Shown: positions 6,999-15,144 of the stretch, in pieces | Layout: the number at the start of each line of letters is the position of its first letter | Position numbering within the stretch: position 1 is the stretch's first letter | Origin: Opitutia bacterium UBA6410 | Lineage (GTDB): Bacteria > Verrucomicrobiota > Verrucomicrobiia > Opitutales > Intestinicryptomonadaceae | Direction: 5' to 3' | DNA: 18,402 nucleotides | Assembly (NCBI GenBank): GCA_002437405.1 | Contig: DJPO01000046.1 | Location: 4,426-22,827, forward strand | The notes under the pieces: generated by a model | Database searches by the model: none | What the model was told of the DNA's origin: nothing | The model's input: the letters and a program-made list of their open reading frames with translations, nothing else | Translations under genes and position numbers: made by a program

Positions 6999-8876
6999 AT
7001 GAGATTCAGATTTACGATTTTTTTGCTGATTGCCAACATCGCGCTTTTCGCCGCCATCTGGGGGCTGGAGCGCGAAAAGCCCGCGGGGGCTTCCGACCGC
7101 CGCGATATGGCGCCCGTGACGGTTCTCGAAATCGAGGGCAGGACGATTGAGCGTCCGCGCGTGCTGAAGCTTGAAAACAACCGTTGGCGCATAACTTCGC
7201 CAATCGACTGGCCTGCGAATCTCTTTGCGGTCAACCGCATAATCAGCCAGCTCGAATTTCTCGAAAAGGAGACGGGCTTCCCCGTCGCGGAGGCGCAGAA
7301 GCGCGGGCACGGACTCGCGGAATACGGGCTTGCCGAGCCCGCGTACGTCTTCAAGTACGGCAACGGCGAGAAGATGTATTCGCTTAAAATCGGTAAGGGT
7401 GCGCCCGTCGGCAACCGCATTTATCTGCTCGATTCGCTCTCGGACAGGATTGTCGTCGTGGACAAGGAATTCGTGGACGGGTTGATTGTCGACATCGAGC
7501 GGCTGCGCAACCAGACGGTGTTTTCGATACCGCGCTTCGAGGTTTCGTCGTTCTCGGTGCGTCTGCCGATAGCGATTTCGCCCGCCGACCCGAAGACGAA
7601 TTTCACCCGCGTGGGGCTCGTGCGCGACGCGGGCAAATGGCGAATGGAAACCCCCGTCGCCGCCGCCGCGGACGCGCGCGAAGTCGACGCGTTCCTCGAC
7701 GAAATCTGCCGCGTGTGCGCGCTGGGCTTCCCGCGCGACGTGTCGCTTTCGGAGGCGGGCTTCGACGGCGGAACGCTTCCCGCGAGCATAACGATTCAGG
7801 GCACGAACCGCCGTCAGGTTCTGCAAATCGGCGCGAGAATCAAGAGCGGCTCGCAGGTGTACGCGCGGCTCGACGACAACCCGACGATTTTCACAATCGA
7901 CGCCGTTTTGCTCAAGAGCCTCGACAACCTCCAGACGACTTTGCGCGACAAATCCTTCTTCCGCTTCGACGCCGCGCGCGCCACTGCGCTCGAGATTGCA
8001 AAGGGCGGGCAGTCGGTTTCGCTGCACAAGCTCGCGGGCGGGCACTGGGACGTTTCGGGCGTGTCGGACGGCAAGCGGATTTCGGCGGACGCGGACTTGG
8101 CGGTTGTCGGCGACATTCTCAACAAGCTTTCAAAAGTGCGCGCGCGCAGGTTTGTTTCCGACTCCGCCGTAGACACTTCCAAATACGGAATCAACGCCGA
8201 CTCCCTGCGCATTACGATTACGCGCGACGACGGCACGAGCGAATCCATACGAATCGGCGCGGAATACGACGATGCGGGCGAGCCGCTGATGTACGCCAAA
8301 ACGGGCTCTGGCAACGCGATATACGGAATATCGAAGGAGCTTGCGCAGGCGGTCTCGACCGACTTTTTGAAATACCGTTCGAAGGTTCTCGAGGTCATGC
8401 CCGAAAAGGCGGTCATCACCTCCGTGAAAATCGTGCGGCTGGCGGATTCCGCAACCTTGTTCGAGGTAAAAGCCTCGGGGGCGGAGGGGTTCGACCAAGC
8501 CCTGAAAAAGCTGCCCGTTCGCGAATCCGCCGCAGTCGGTGTTCTCGAGAAAGCCGCAAAGGTGTTCGCGGTAGCTCAGTACTTGCCGCAGAAATTCTCG
8601 GAAGACGCAGTGGCGGCGGACGGGAAAAAATACCCGTGGGTCTACGCGGTATCGGCGACTGCCGACCTTCCCGGAGCGGGTTCGGCGGCGGCGGTCTCGC
8701 GCGAAATCTATCTTACCGCGCGGCTGGGCGGAAGCCTGCAATACGGCGGCTCGAAGATGACGGGCAGCGTGTTCGTCCCCTCCCGCGAATTTATAAACGC
8801 GGTCTTCGAGATTGTCTCGAATAGGGACGTTCCGCAGGAACTCCAAAAAACGCCGCCGACCCCGCCGACCAAATAG
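6999..8876 (+). CDS. DUF4340-domain membrane-anchored protein with three tandem units
   Basis: The product is 625 aa. A single N-terminal membrane segment (residues ~5-23, FTIFLLIANIALFAAIWGL) anchors a long, predicted periplasmic part. Three similar units can be read by eye. Each starts with a Trp in a short turn (NNRWRI 61-66, AGKWRM 211-216, GGHWDV 348-353), continues with a helix of the form VNRIISQLEFL, VDAFLDEICRV or VGDILNKLSKV, then a strand ending in IG (LKIGKG, LQIGAR, IRIGAE) and a Y/I-rich strand. DUF4340 proteins occur beside GldG-like ABC systems; no activity is known. The gene starts 1 nt after the GldG-like stop with a good ribosome site. It ends in a proline-rich tail and is followed 2 nt later by the AsmA-like gene. 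Function is inferred only as a subunit or adaptor of the transporter. Confidence 0.8.
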   Translation: MRFRFTIFLLIANIALFAAIWGLEREKPAGASDRRDMAPVTVLEIEGRTIERPRVLKLENNRWRITSPIDWPANLFAVNRIISQLEFLEKETGFPVAEAQKRGHGLAEYGLAEPAYVFKYGNGEKMYSLKIGKGAPVGNRIYLLDSLSDRIVVVDKEFVDGLIVDIERLRNQTVFSIPRFEVSSFSVRLPIAISPADPKTNFTRVGLVRDAGKWRMETPVAAAADAREVDAFLDEICRVCALGFPRDVSLSEAGFDGGTLPASITIQGTNRRQVLQIGARIKSGSQVYARLDDNPTIFTIDAVLLKSLDNLQTTLRDKSFFRFDAARATALEIAKGGQSVSLHKLAGGHWDVSGVSDGKRISADADLAVVGDILNKLSKVRARRFVSDSAVDTSKYGINADSLRITITRDDGTSESIRIGAEYDDAGEPLMYAKTGSGNAIYGISKELAQAVSTDFLKYRSKVLEVMPEKAVITSVKIVRLADSATLFEVKASGAEGFDQALKKLPVRESAAVGVLEKAAKVFAVAQYLPQKFSEDAVAADGKKYPWVYAVSATADLPGAGSAAAVSREIYLTARLGGSLQYGGSKMTGSVFVPSREFINAVFEIVSNRDVPQELQKTPPTPPTK

Positions 8877-8878
8877 CT

Positions 8879-11788
8879 TTGAAGCCAGCCAACACAACGC
8901 CGACCGATTCCGCCGCGCGCCCGCGCAACGCGTTTTGGCGGGCGTTGTACCCGCTGAACGCCATGCTCGGCGGGCTGCTCGTATTTCTGGCTGCGGTGTT
9001 TTTCGTCCTTTGGCGCGACGTTTTCCCGCTCCCCGAATTTGCGGCGGGCGGCATAAAAAGCGTGCTACTCGAAAACGGCGTGGATTTGGATTTTTCGTCG
9101 GCGAGCATATCGGCGCGCGGGCACATAATAATCAACGACGCGTCCGTGCGAATCGAGGGTACGCCGTCGCCGTTTTTCTCCGCCGAGCGAATCGACGCCT
9201 CGTTTTGGATTGCGCCGCTGGCGGCGGGCGAAGTGCGGCTGCGCGGTTTGCGGATATACGGCGGCGCGCTCGGCGACACCGTAAACGGCGTCGCAAATTC
9301 GCCCGCGATTTCGCACCTGTTTTTGGGCATTACAAAGTCGGGCAAATGGTGGCGCGTCGATTCCGCCTATTTTAAGATAAAGACGCTAACCGCGTATCTT
9401 TCGGCGAACATTTCGGAGGATTTTTCCGTCGACGAATTTTTGCGGGCAAACGGGCTGCCCGACAAATCGGAATCGAAGCCCGAAGCGCGCGGCGCCGCGC
9501 GCTCGGGCGGCTTGAACGCCGTCGCGGAGAAAATCGACACGTTCGTCGGCGCGTGCAAAAAATATTCGAAAAATCTCGATATGTTTTCATCGCCCGTATG
9601 CTCGGCGCGGCTCTTCCTTTCGGGGGCGGAGTCGAGCAGGGGTGGGCTCGTCTTCTACTCCAACAGGGCGGTTTTCCCCGTCGGTTCGAAGGACGCGCGG
9701 GTGGAAAATATGCGCCTCGGGATTCGCTACGACGGCGGGAAAATCTACGAAAAGCTCGCTCTCACGGCGTCGGCTGAAAGTTTTTCGTGCAAAGACCTGC
9801 CGAAAAGCGGCGGGATTTCGGGGTTCGCCCGACTCTCGTTCGACGGGGCGGCGGCGGAGCTTTCGGACATCGACATATCCGTCGAAAATATCGAATACGC
9901 GGGCGTTAAAATCGACAACGTCCAGCTGCAAAAACGCGTCTTGGATTCCGAAAACTACGGCGAAGACTGGCGGTTCTTCGCGGCGATGAATCCGTACAGA
10001 ATCGGCGGAAGCTTCGGGGTCGACAAGTCGCTGCGCTTCGGGGCGGATTTCGAGGGCGCGTTCGACCCGCAAATCATCACGCGGCACGAGTCGCTCGCCG
10101 ACATCGACGAACTCAAACAGCTTTCCTTCCCGCGGGGTCTTTCCGTCAACGGATTCGCCGAGGGGAAAATCGATTCCGCCGCCGTCAAAGTCGGCGCGTC
10201 GTTCGAGTCCTCCGACTGCATAATTATGAATATCCCCGTGCGGAGGGTGTCTGGCAGGGTGGCGTTCGACTCCGCCACGCAACTGCTCGACGCCTACGAC
10301 CTGAACGTCCAGACGCGCGAGGACTGGGCGGTCAACGGGCGGTTCGTGCAAAATCTTGGCGACAACCGATATTACATTTTCGTGGACGGGACAATCCGCC
10401 CGATGGCGATTGCGCATTTTATGGAGGATTGGTGGACGCGCGTCTTCAAGTCCTTCGAATGGACGAAAGAGAGAAATTTCCCGAAAGCCGACTTTTTCGT
10501 CGAGGGCAAGTGGGGCGAGCCCGAATACATCTGGTGTTTCGGCAGGGCGGGCGGTTCGGACGCCGCCTACAACGGGGTTGCGTTCGACGACTTTTCTCTC
10601 AACGTGTGGGTCGCGCCCGAGCGCATTTCGCTTTACGACATACGCATAAAGTCGTCCGACCGTACCGCCCACGGCAATATGCAGTGGCTCTACGACGGCG
10701 GAAAACTCACGACATTCGACCGCCAGACGCTCTTTTTGGTCTCGGGGCTGTCGTCCGCCGAGCTTGTCGCGCTGGGCGGCGAGGACGTCGCCGAAATCAC
10801 GGATGTCGTGAAATTTTCGCGCCCGCCGCAGATTACCGTAAACGCGCTGATGCGCAATCCGCACAACAACCCCGACAACATTCCCGACATTTTCAACGTC
10901 GCGGGTTTCGCGCCGTCGATTACCGAAATCGAAACCGCAAAATTGGAAAACCTCCGCTTCGAAGCCAAAAGCGACAAGACAACCACCCGCGTCGAAAACG
11001 CCTCATTCGACTTCTGCGGCGGCACGGCGGACGGCAACATAACGCTCGTAAGAAGTGGCAAGAAAATGTTGTTCAACGCCTACGCGCGCGCGCAGAAGAT
11101 GAATCAGGCGAAGTTCACCGAATTTCTGATGTCGCTCGACCCCTCCGCCGATTCCCCGAAAACCGCAACCGCCGACGCCCCGAAAGAAAACGCCGCCGAG
11201 CCCGCGGGCGTCGGACAAAATGGGGACGGCAAGCCCGCCGCAAAACCCGATTCGGGCGGTTCGGGCTTCCTCGACGGCGGCGAAAACGGGAGCGTGGATT
11301 TGTCGCTCGCGCTCAGGGGCGATGTCGCCGACTTTGCGCACTCGAAGGGCGCGGGATTCGCGAGTCTCACAAATCCCGACCTAATCCGCCTTCACCTTTT
11401 CGGCGCGATTTCCCGCGCATTTTCGGCATTGCACCTTCCGCTCGGTTCGTTCGACATAAACTACGCCAACAGTCCCGTCGAAATTTCGGGCGGGCGCGTG
11501 TCGTTCCCGAAGCTCGAAATGGGCGGGGCGGTTATGCGCATTAAAGGCGCGGCGACGTACGACTTCCTGAACGACGATTTGGACGCGGGCATGGCAATCT
11601 ATCCGTTCGGCGGGCTTACGAATCTGATAGCAAGCGGAATTTCGCTGCTCGTAAATCCGCTCGCAAACGCAATCGAGGTCACGCTCGACGGAAAGATTTC
11701 CGACCCGAAAATCGGCATGGAGGTCAAGCCCATAAACATACTGCAGGGCGAAAAGCGCGTGCTCGAAAAGATACGCAACTCGCTTTAG
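8879..11788 (+). CDS. Large AsmA-like membrane-anchored periplasmic protein
   Basis: The product is 969 aa. After a basic N-terminus (~1-28) comes a membrane anchor at ~29-46 (MLGGLLVFLAAVFFVLW), followed by a long beta-rich region. The C-terminal part (~805-969) has the repeated strands and SISGGRVSF-like, KISDPKIGMEVKPINI motifs seen in AsmA/DUF3971-type proteins. A Pro/Ala/Gly-rich linker lies at ~755-803. AsmA-like proteins (TamB, YhdP, YdbH) are thought to bridge the periplasm and carry lipids or help outer-membrane assembly. The gene begins 2 nt after the DUF4340 stop, placing this protein in the ABC unit. The start is a TTG at 8879 without a Shine-Dalgarno; the next ATG (8963) would start inside the membrane segment and lose the basic flank, so TTG is preferred. 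Family assignment is moderate, function inferred. Confidence 0.7.
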   Translation: MKPANTTPTDSAARPRNAFWRALYPLNAMLGGLLVFLAAVFFVLWRDVFPLPEFAAGGIKSVLLENGVDLDFSSASISARGHIIINDASVRIEGTPSPFFSAERIDASFWIAPLAAGEVRLRGLRIYGGALGDTVNGVANSPAISHLFLGITKSGKWWRVDSAYFKIKTLTAYLSANISEDFSVDEFLRANGLPDKSESKPEARGAARSGGLNAVAEKIDTFVGACKKYSKNLDMFSSPVCSARLFLSGAESSRGGLVFYSNRAVFPVGSKDARVENMRLGIRYDGGKIYEKLALTASAESFSCKDLPKSGGISGFARLSFDGAAAELSDIDISVENIEYAGVKIDNVQLQKRVLDSENYGEDWRFFAAMNPYRIGGSFGVDKSLRFGADFEGAFDPQIITRHESLADIDELKQLSFPRGLSVNGFAEGKIDSAAVKVGASFESSDCIIMNIPVRRVSGRVAFDSATQLLDAYDLNVQTREDWAVNGRFVQNLGDNRYYIFVDGTIRPMAIAHFMEDWWTRVFKSFEWTKERNFPKADFFVEGKWGEPEYIWCFGRAGGSDAAYNGVAFDDFSLNVWVAPERISLYDIRIKSSDRTAHGNMQWLYDGGKLTTFDRQTLFLVSGLSSAELVALGGEDVAEITDVVKFSRPPQITVNALMRNPHNNPDNIPDIFNVAGFAPSITEIETAKLENLRFEAKSDKTTTRVENASFDFCGGTADGNITLVRSGKKMLFNAYARAQKMNQAKFTEFLMSLDPSADSPKTATADAPKENAAEPAGVGQNGDGKPAAKPDSGGSGFLDGGENGSVDLSLALRGDVADFAHSKGAGFASLTNPDLIRLHLFGAISRAFSALHLPLGSFDINYANSPVEISGGRVSFPKLEMGGAVMRIKGAATYDFLNDDLDAGMAIYPFGGLTNLIASGISLLVNPLANAIEVTLDGKISDPKIGMEVKPINILQGEKRVLEKIRNSL

Positions 11789-11893
11789 CCGCAATTTCGG
11801 GTCGGCGCGGGCGGGCGGCGGCTCGAAAAACTTTCGGCGTCCGAATTTTCCGCCGACATTAAAACAAAAAAATTCCGATTAAAAATACGAATA

Positions 11894-11922
11894 TTGTTGA
11901 TTTGCCCCCCTCTAAATAAAAT
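11894..11922 (+). promoter_or_regulatory. Candidate promoter for the GltD-like gene
   Basis: In an AT-rich island within the 146-bp gap after the AsmA-like gene, TTGTTG (11894-11899) and TAAAAT (11917-11922, 5 of 6 matches) are spaced by 17 bp. Transcription would start about 6 nt before the ATG at 11935; no Shine-Dalgarno is visible. Confidence 0.4.
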
Positions 11923-11934
11923 ATTTTAAACGAT

Positions 11935-13398
11935 ATGAATTTGGAACCCAAAAAAACAACCGCGTCGGGACTCCCGCGAATGGAAGTCCATGAATGCACG
12001 GACAAAATCCGCATCACAGACGACGGCGAAGCATACTACGGAATAACCAAAAAGGCGGCGATTGCCGAGGCCTCGCGCTGTCTGCACTGCCCCAAGCCAA
12101 GATGCCAAATCGGGTGTCCCAACCACATAAACATTCCCGAATTCGTCTTCGAAATCGCCAACGGCAATATCGCCGAGGCGGCGAAAAAGCTCGCGCTCCA
12201 GTCCACGATGTCCGCGGTTTGCGGACGCCTCTGCAACCAAAACAAGCAGTGCGAGGGCTCGTGCGTGCTCGGCATACGCGGCAAGCCCGTGGCAATCGGC
12301 GCGCTCGAGCGTTTCGCCGCCGATTTCGTCCGCATTAACGGCTATACTTCCGTCCCCGCGTGCAAGCCGCCGACGGGAAAATACATCGCGATAATCGGTC
12401 TCGGCCCAGCGGGCATAACGGCTGCCGAAAAGCTCGCCGAAATGGGGCACGCGGTCGAAGTCTTCGAAGGGCGCGACCTCCCAGGAGGCGTGATGATGTA
12501 CGGCATTCCCGAATTCCGCCTCCCCCGCGAAATCGTCTTTGAAAGGGTCTCGAGGCTCGAAAAAATGGGCGTCGGCATCCACTACGGAATCGGTATCGGC
12601 GAGCCCCCGTACAGCCTCGACGAACTGCGCGAACGCTACGACGCCGTATTGGTGGCAACGGGCGCGTGGAAGCCCATTACGATGTACATCGCGGGCGAAT
12701 ATGCCAAGGGCGTCTACACCGCAAACGAATTTCTCGGCAGATTCAACCTCAGCACGATGGCGGGCGACAGAATGATGGTATCGCCCATTCGCGCCAAGAA
12801 CGTTATTACAATCGGCGGCGGGAATGTCGCAATCGACACTTCGCGCGTGGCTCTCAGGTGCGGGGCGAAATCGACGCTCGTCTACCGCCGCACAATCAAG
12901 GATATGCCCGCGCGCGCCGACGAAATCGAACTCGCCAGAAGCGAGGGCGTCGAGATGCTCGAAAACACCCTGCAGAAGAAAATTTTGTACAACGAAGCGG
13001 GCAGCGTCTACGGAATCGAGTGCATCAAAACCCAGATGGGCGAGCCCGACGCTTCGGGGCGGCGCGTCCCCGTGGAAATCCCCGGCTCGGAATTCATCTT
13101 GGGGTGCGATACCGTAATTCTTTCGACTGGTAGCAAGCCGCGCGACAGACTCGCGAGAAACTGCATGCACCTGAAGCTCAACCCCAACGGCACGATTGCC
13201 GTCAACCCGCAGACGCTCCAGACTTCGATGGAGGGCGTGTTCGCGTGCGGCGACGTCGTGACGGGGCCGCTTACGATTGTCGCGGCGATGGTGCAGGCAA
13301 AGCAGGTTTCGGAGTCGATAGACAACTATCTGAAGGGCGGAGCGGTTGAAGCCGCAGAGTCGGCGTCCGAACCCGCGCCCGACGGCGCGCAGAAGTAG
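11935..13398 (+). CDS. NADPH-dependent FAD/Fe-S oxidoreductase, GltD/NfnB family
   Basis: The product is 487 aa. The N-terminal domain has eight cysteines in two groups: C49, C52, C57, C61 and C96, C100, C106, C110, which bind two [4Fe-4S] clusters in this family. An FAD-binding motif IIGLGPAG lies at 153-160, followed by the family hallmark GGVMMYGIPEFRLPR. A second nucleotide motif, IGGGNVAIDTSR, binds NAD(P)H. Near the end, GVFACGDVVTGP contacts FAD. The C-terminal ~20 residues are a low-complexity Glu/Ala/Pro tail. The family includes the small subunit of glutamate synthase (electron input from NADPH) and the NfnB/SudA subunit of electron-bifurcating transhydrogenase. No large glutamate synthase subunit or NfnA-type partner is adjacent, so the exact role cannot be fixed. 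The ATG at 11935 follows a candidate promoter, and a strong terminator ends the unit. Confidence 0.85.
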   Translation: MNLEPKKTTASGLPRMEVHECTDKIRITDDGEAYYGITKKAAIAEASRCLHCPKPRCQIGCPNHINIPEFVFEIANGNIAEAAKKLALQSTMSAVCGRLCNQNKQCEGSCVLGIRGKPVAIGALERFAADFVRINGYTSVPACKPPTGKYIAIIGLGPAGITAAEKLAEMGHAVEVFEGRDLPGGVMMYGIPEFRLPREIVFERVSRLEKMGVGIHYGIGIGEPPYSLDELRERYDAVLVATGAWKPITMYIAGEYAKGVYTANEFLGRFNLSTMAGDRMMVSPIRAKNVITIGGGNVAIDTSRVALRCGAKSTLVYRRTIKDMPARADEIELARSEGVEMLENTLQKKILYNEAGSVYGIECIKTQMGEPDASGRRVPVEIPGSEFILGCDTVILSTGSKPRDRLARNCMHLKLNPNGTIAVNPQTLQTSMEGVFACGDVVTGPLTIVAAMVQAKQVSESIDNYLKGGAVEAAESASEPAPDGAQK

Positions 13399-13414
13399 TT
13401 TTCGGGCGTTCGGC

Positions 13415-13448
13415 AAAAATGGGAGACCGCAATAGGTCTCCTTTTTTT
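13415..13448 (+). terminator. Strong intrinsic terminator after the GltD-like gene
   Basis: GGAGACC (13422-13428) pairs perfectly with GGTCTCC (13435-13441) around a 6-nt loop (GCAATA) and is followed by seven T (13442-13448). A short A-run upstream extends the stem. Confidence 0.92.
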
Positions 13449-13459
13449 GTGTTTTAGGA

Positions 13460-13488
13460 TTGATAAACCGCCGTTTAAAATTAAGAAT
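13460..13488 (+). promoter_or_regulatory. Candidate promoter for the GH10 gene
   Basis: TTGATA (13460-13465), a 17-bp spacer and AAGAAT (13483-13488, 4 of 6 matches) lie between the preceding terminator and the ATG at 13496. An alternative is TTTAGG (13453-13458) with TAAAAT (13476-13481), also 17 bp apart. No Shine-Dalgarno is present. Confidence 0.35.
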
Positions 13489-13495
13489 TTTTTCC

Positions 13496-14905
13496 ATGAA
13501 ATTAACGAAACTATTTGTATTGGCGGCGTGCCTTACGCCGATGTTTTCCTTCGGGGCACTCGTCGACGAAATGAAAATTTCCGACGCGCTGCGCGAAAAG
13601 TGGAACGACCCCGCGGTGAAGTCGAGAATCGCCCGCGGTATCGAGGAAAACCGCAAGGGGGATTTCTCGATAAAATTCGACAAAAAAGTCTCCGATTTGA
13701 AAGCGGAACTCGTGCGCCACGAATTCGTTTTCGGCGCGCCGACAATGGCTCTTGCCGCAGTGCAGGGCAAGGACGGGCACGAGGACGCCGACAGATTCGC
13801 AAAAATGCGGAAGCTCGTGTGGGAAGACCTCTTCAACGGCGCGACGATATCCACACTCTGGAAATTCTACGAACCGCAGCCCGGCCAATACCGCTTTGAA
13901 AAGGACGCGCCCTTTATGCTGTACCGCCCCGCGCCCGCAAAAATGCTCGAAATGTGTCGCGAGCTCGACCTCACTCCCAGAATGCACTGCCTTTCGTGGT
14001 TCTTCTCCCAATGGTGCTTCCCCGACTGGGTTGAAAAGACGTCGGAGGCGAGCGCGGCGGCGTCCGACCGCTATTTCAAAAAAGTCTGCGAACGCTTCGG
14101 CGACGAAGTCCGCTACTGGAATATCGCCAACGAGTACTGCCGTTTTTACGATGAAAACACCAGAAAGTACATGCACCGCGACCCCGTCTACAAGGCGTTC
14201 GTCGAAGCCCGCAAGCATCTGCCCGAAAGCGCGGTTTTCACATACAACGAACTCTCCGAATGCTGGTACGACGCCTTCTACAACCGCGAATACGCGCCGA
14301 CTTATCTGATTATTCAGAACCTGCTTTTGCGCGGCTGCAAAGTCGACGAACTTGGTATGCAGCTGCATATTTTCTCCGAACGCCAGTGGGCGGATACATT
14401 GCAGGGCAAAACCCTATCGCCCCAAGTTCTGTTTACCGCTCTCGACGTCTACGCGGGCTTGAACATTCCGCTGCAGATAACCGAAATCACAATCCCCGGA
14501 CTCCCCGAGGGCGAAGTTGGCGAGGCGAATCAGGCGTTTATTGCCGAGAATTTTTACAGGCTCTGGTTCAGCCACCCGAACGTGAAGTCCATCACTTGGT
14601 GGCACACGGTTGACGGCACTTCTAAGGCGGAGGGCAAGTGGAAGTCGGGCATTTTGAGGTTCGATTTCTCCAAGAAGAAAGTCTACGACGTTCTCCAAAA
14701 GCTTATCAAGGAGGAATGGACGACCAAGGTTGCGGCGCAGTCCGACACGGATAAACTGGCGTTCCGCGGCTTCTACGGAAAATACAAAATCACCTACACT
14801 TTGGACGGCAAAAAGTACGAAAAAATTATCCCCCTGTACAAAGAGGGCTTGAAAGCGTACAAACTCTCCGCCGAAGACAAGCAGGCGACGCTCTCGACCA
14901 ACTAA
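13496..14905 (+). CDS. Exported glycoside hydrolase family 10 enzyme (endo-xylanase-like)
   Basis: The product is 469 aa. Residues 1-20 form an export signal (MKLTKLFVLAACLTPMFSFG). LAAC at 9-12 fits a lipobox, so it could instead be a lipoprotein, although the preceding stretch is short. The GH10 barrel spans ~65-410. The acid/base Glu is E213 in WNIANEY, and the nucleophile is E330 in QITEITIPG, both in the expected contexts on strands 4 and 7. SITWWHTVDGT (365-375) fits the barrel's last strand. The usual GHTLVWH substrate motif is altered to RMHCLSWFF, so the specificity may not be plain xylan. Residues ~420-455 (GFYGKYKITYTLDGKKYEKII) form a small beta domain often found after GH10 in environmental enzymes. 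It is alone between two strong terminators, so it is a single-gene unit. Retaining hydrolysis of beta-1,4-linked polysaccharide is the known family reaction. Confidence 0.85.
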   Translation: MKLTKLFVLAACLTPMFSFGALVDEMKISDALREKWNDPAVKSRIARGIEENRKGDFSIKFDKKVSDLKAELVRHEFVFGAPTMALAAVQGKDGHEDADRFAKMRKLVWEDLFNGATISTLWKFYEPQPGQYRFEKDAPFMLYRPAPAKMLEMCRELDLTPRMHCLSWFFSQWCFPDWVEKTSEASAAASDRYFKKVCERFGDEVRYWNIANEYCRFYDENTRKYMHRDPVYKAFVEARKHLPESAVFTYNELSECWYDAFYNREYAPTYLIIQNLLLRGCKVDELGMQLHIFSERQWADTLQGKTLSPQVLFTALDVYAGLNIPLQITEITIPGLPEGEVGEANQAFIAENFYRLWFSHPNVKSITWWHTVDGTSKAEGKWKSGILRFDFSKKKVYDVLQKLIKEEWTTKVAAQSDTDKLAFRGFYGKYKITYTLDGKKYEKIIPLYKEGLKAYKLSAEDKQATLSTN

Positions 14906-14920
14906 GAGCGGCTAACGCAC

Positions 14921-14973
14921 AAAAAAAGGGGCTTGGCGCGGGCAGATTCCCGAATGCAAGTCCCTTTTTTTTT
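14921..14973 (+). terminator. Strong intrinsic terminator after the GH10 gene
   Basis: An A7 run plus GGGGCTTG (14921-14935) pairs with CAAGTCCC plus a nine-T run (14957-14973), with one G-U pair. A nested CGGG/CCCG stem (14939-14942 with 14949-14952) closes the loop. Because of its A and T flanks it could act on both strands. The remaining 14974-15144 holds no gene I can support; a 5-bp TTCCC/GGGAA hairpin at 15120-15133 is too weak to call. Confidence 0.9.
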
Positions 14974-15144
14974 ATGCCCGAACGGCGGCGGCTTTTGTAG
15001 ACCAGTACGCCAGTTCTTGTGCCCCAAGTGGCGGCGTTTTCTTCAGGAAGCATTAACTTTTCCCCGTTCCCGAAGTTGTTTTTTCGGAGGGTTGGGGTAG
15101 AGAACTTATTGCGCCCAAATTCCCTTTGGGGAACACATAAAAAT

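Noticed and set aside
9587..10864. Open frame of 425 codons on the minus strand within the AsmA-like gene
   Set aside because: Arg-rich low-information translation with no start signal; it is a codon-bias shadow of the plus-strand gene.
3736..11788. Gliding motility operon
   Set aside because: The GldA/F/G resemblance alone does not show gliding; no gldK/L/M/N, spr or adhesin genes are present, and these ABC proteins occur in non-gliding bacteria.
11926..13854. Long open frame of 642 codons on the minus strand opposite the GltD-like gene
   Set aside because: It is antisense to a gene with intact family motifs, crosses a strong intrinsic terminator, and its translation shows no domain pattern. 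Long antisense frames are common in this GC-rich, codon-biased DNA.
14826..15053. Small 75-aa frame on the minus strand in the gap after the GH10 gene
   Set aside because: It overlaps the terminator and the end of the GH10 gene, is low complexity (Ser/Arg/Pro), and has no ribosome site.
15120..15133. TTCCC/GGGAA hairpin as a terminator of the Sel1 gene
   Set aside because: The stem is only 5 bp and no T-run follows on the minus strand.
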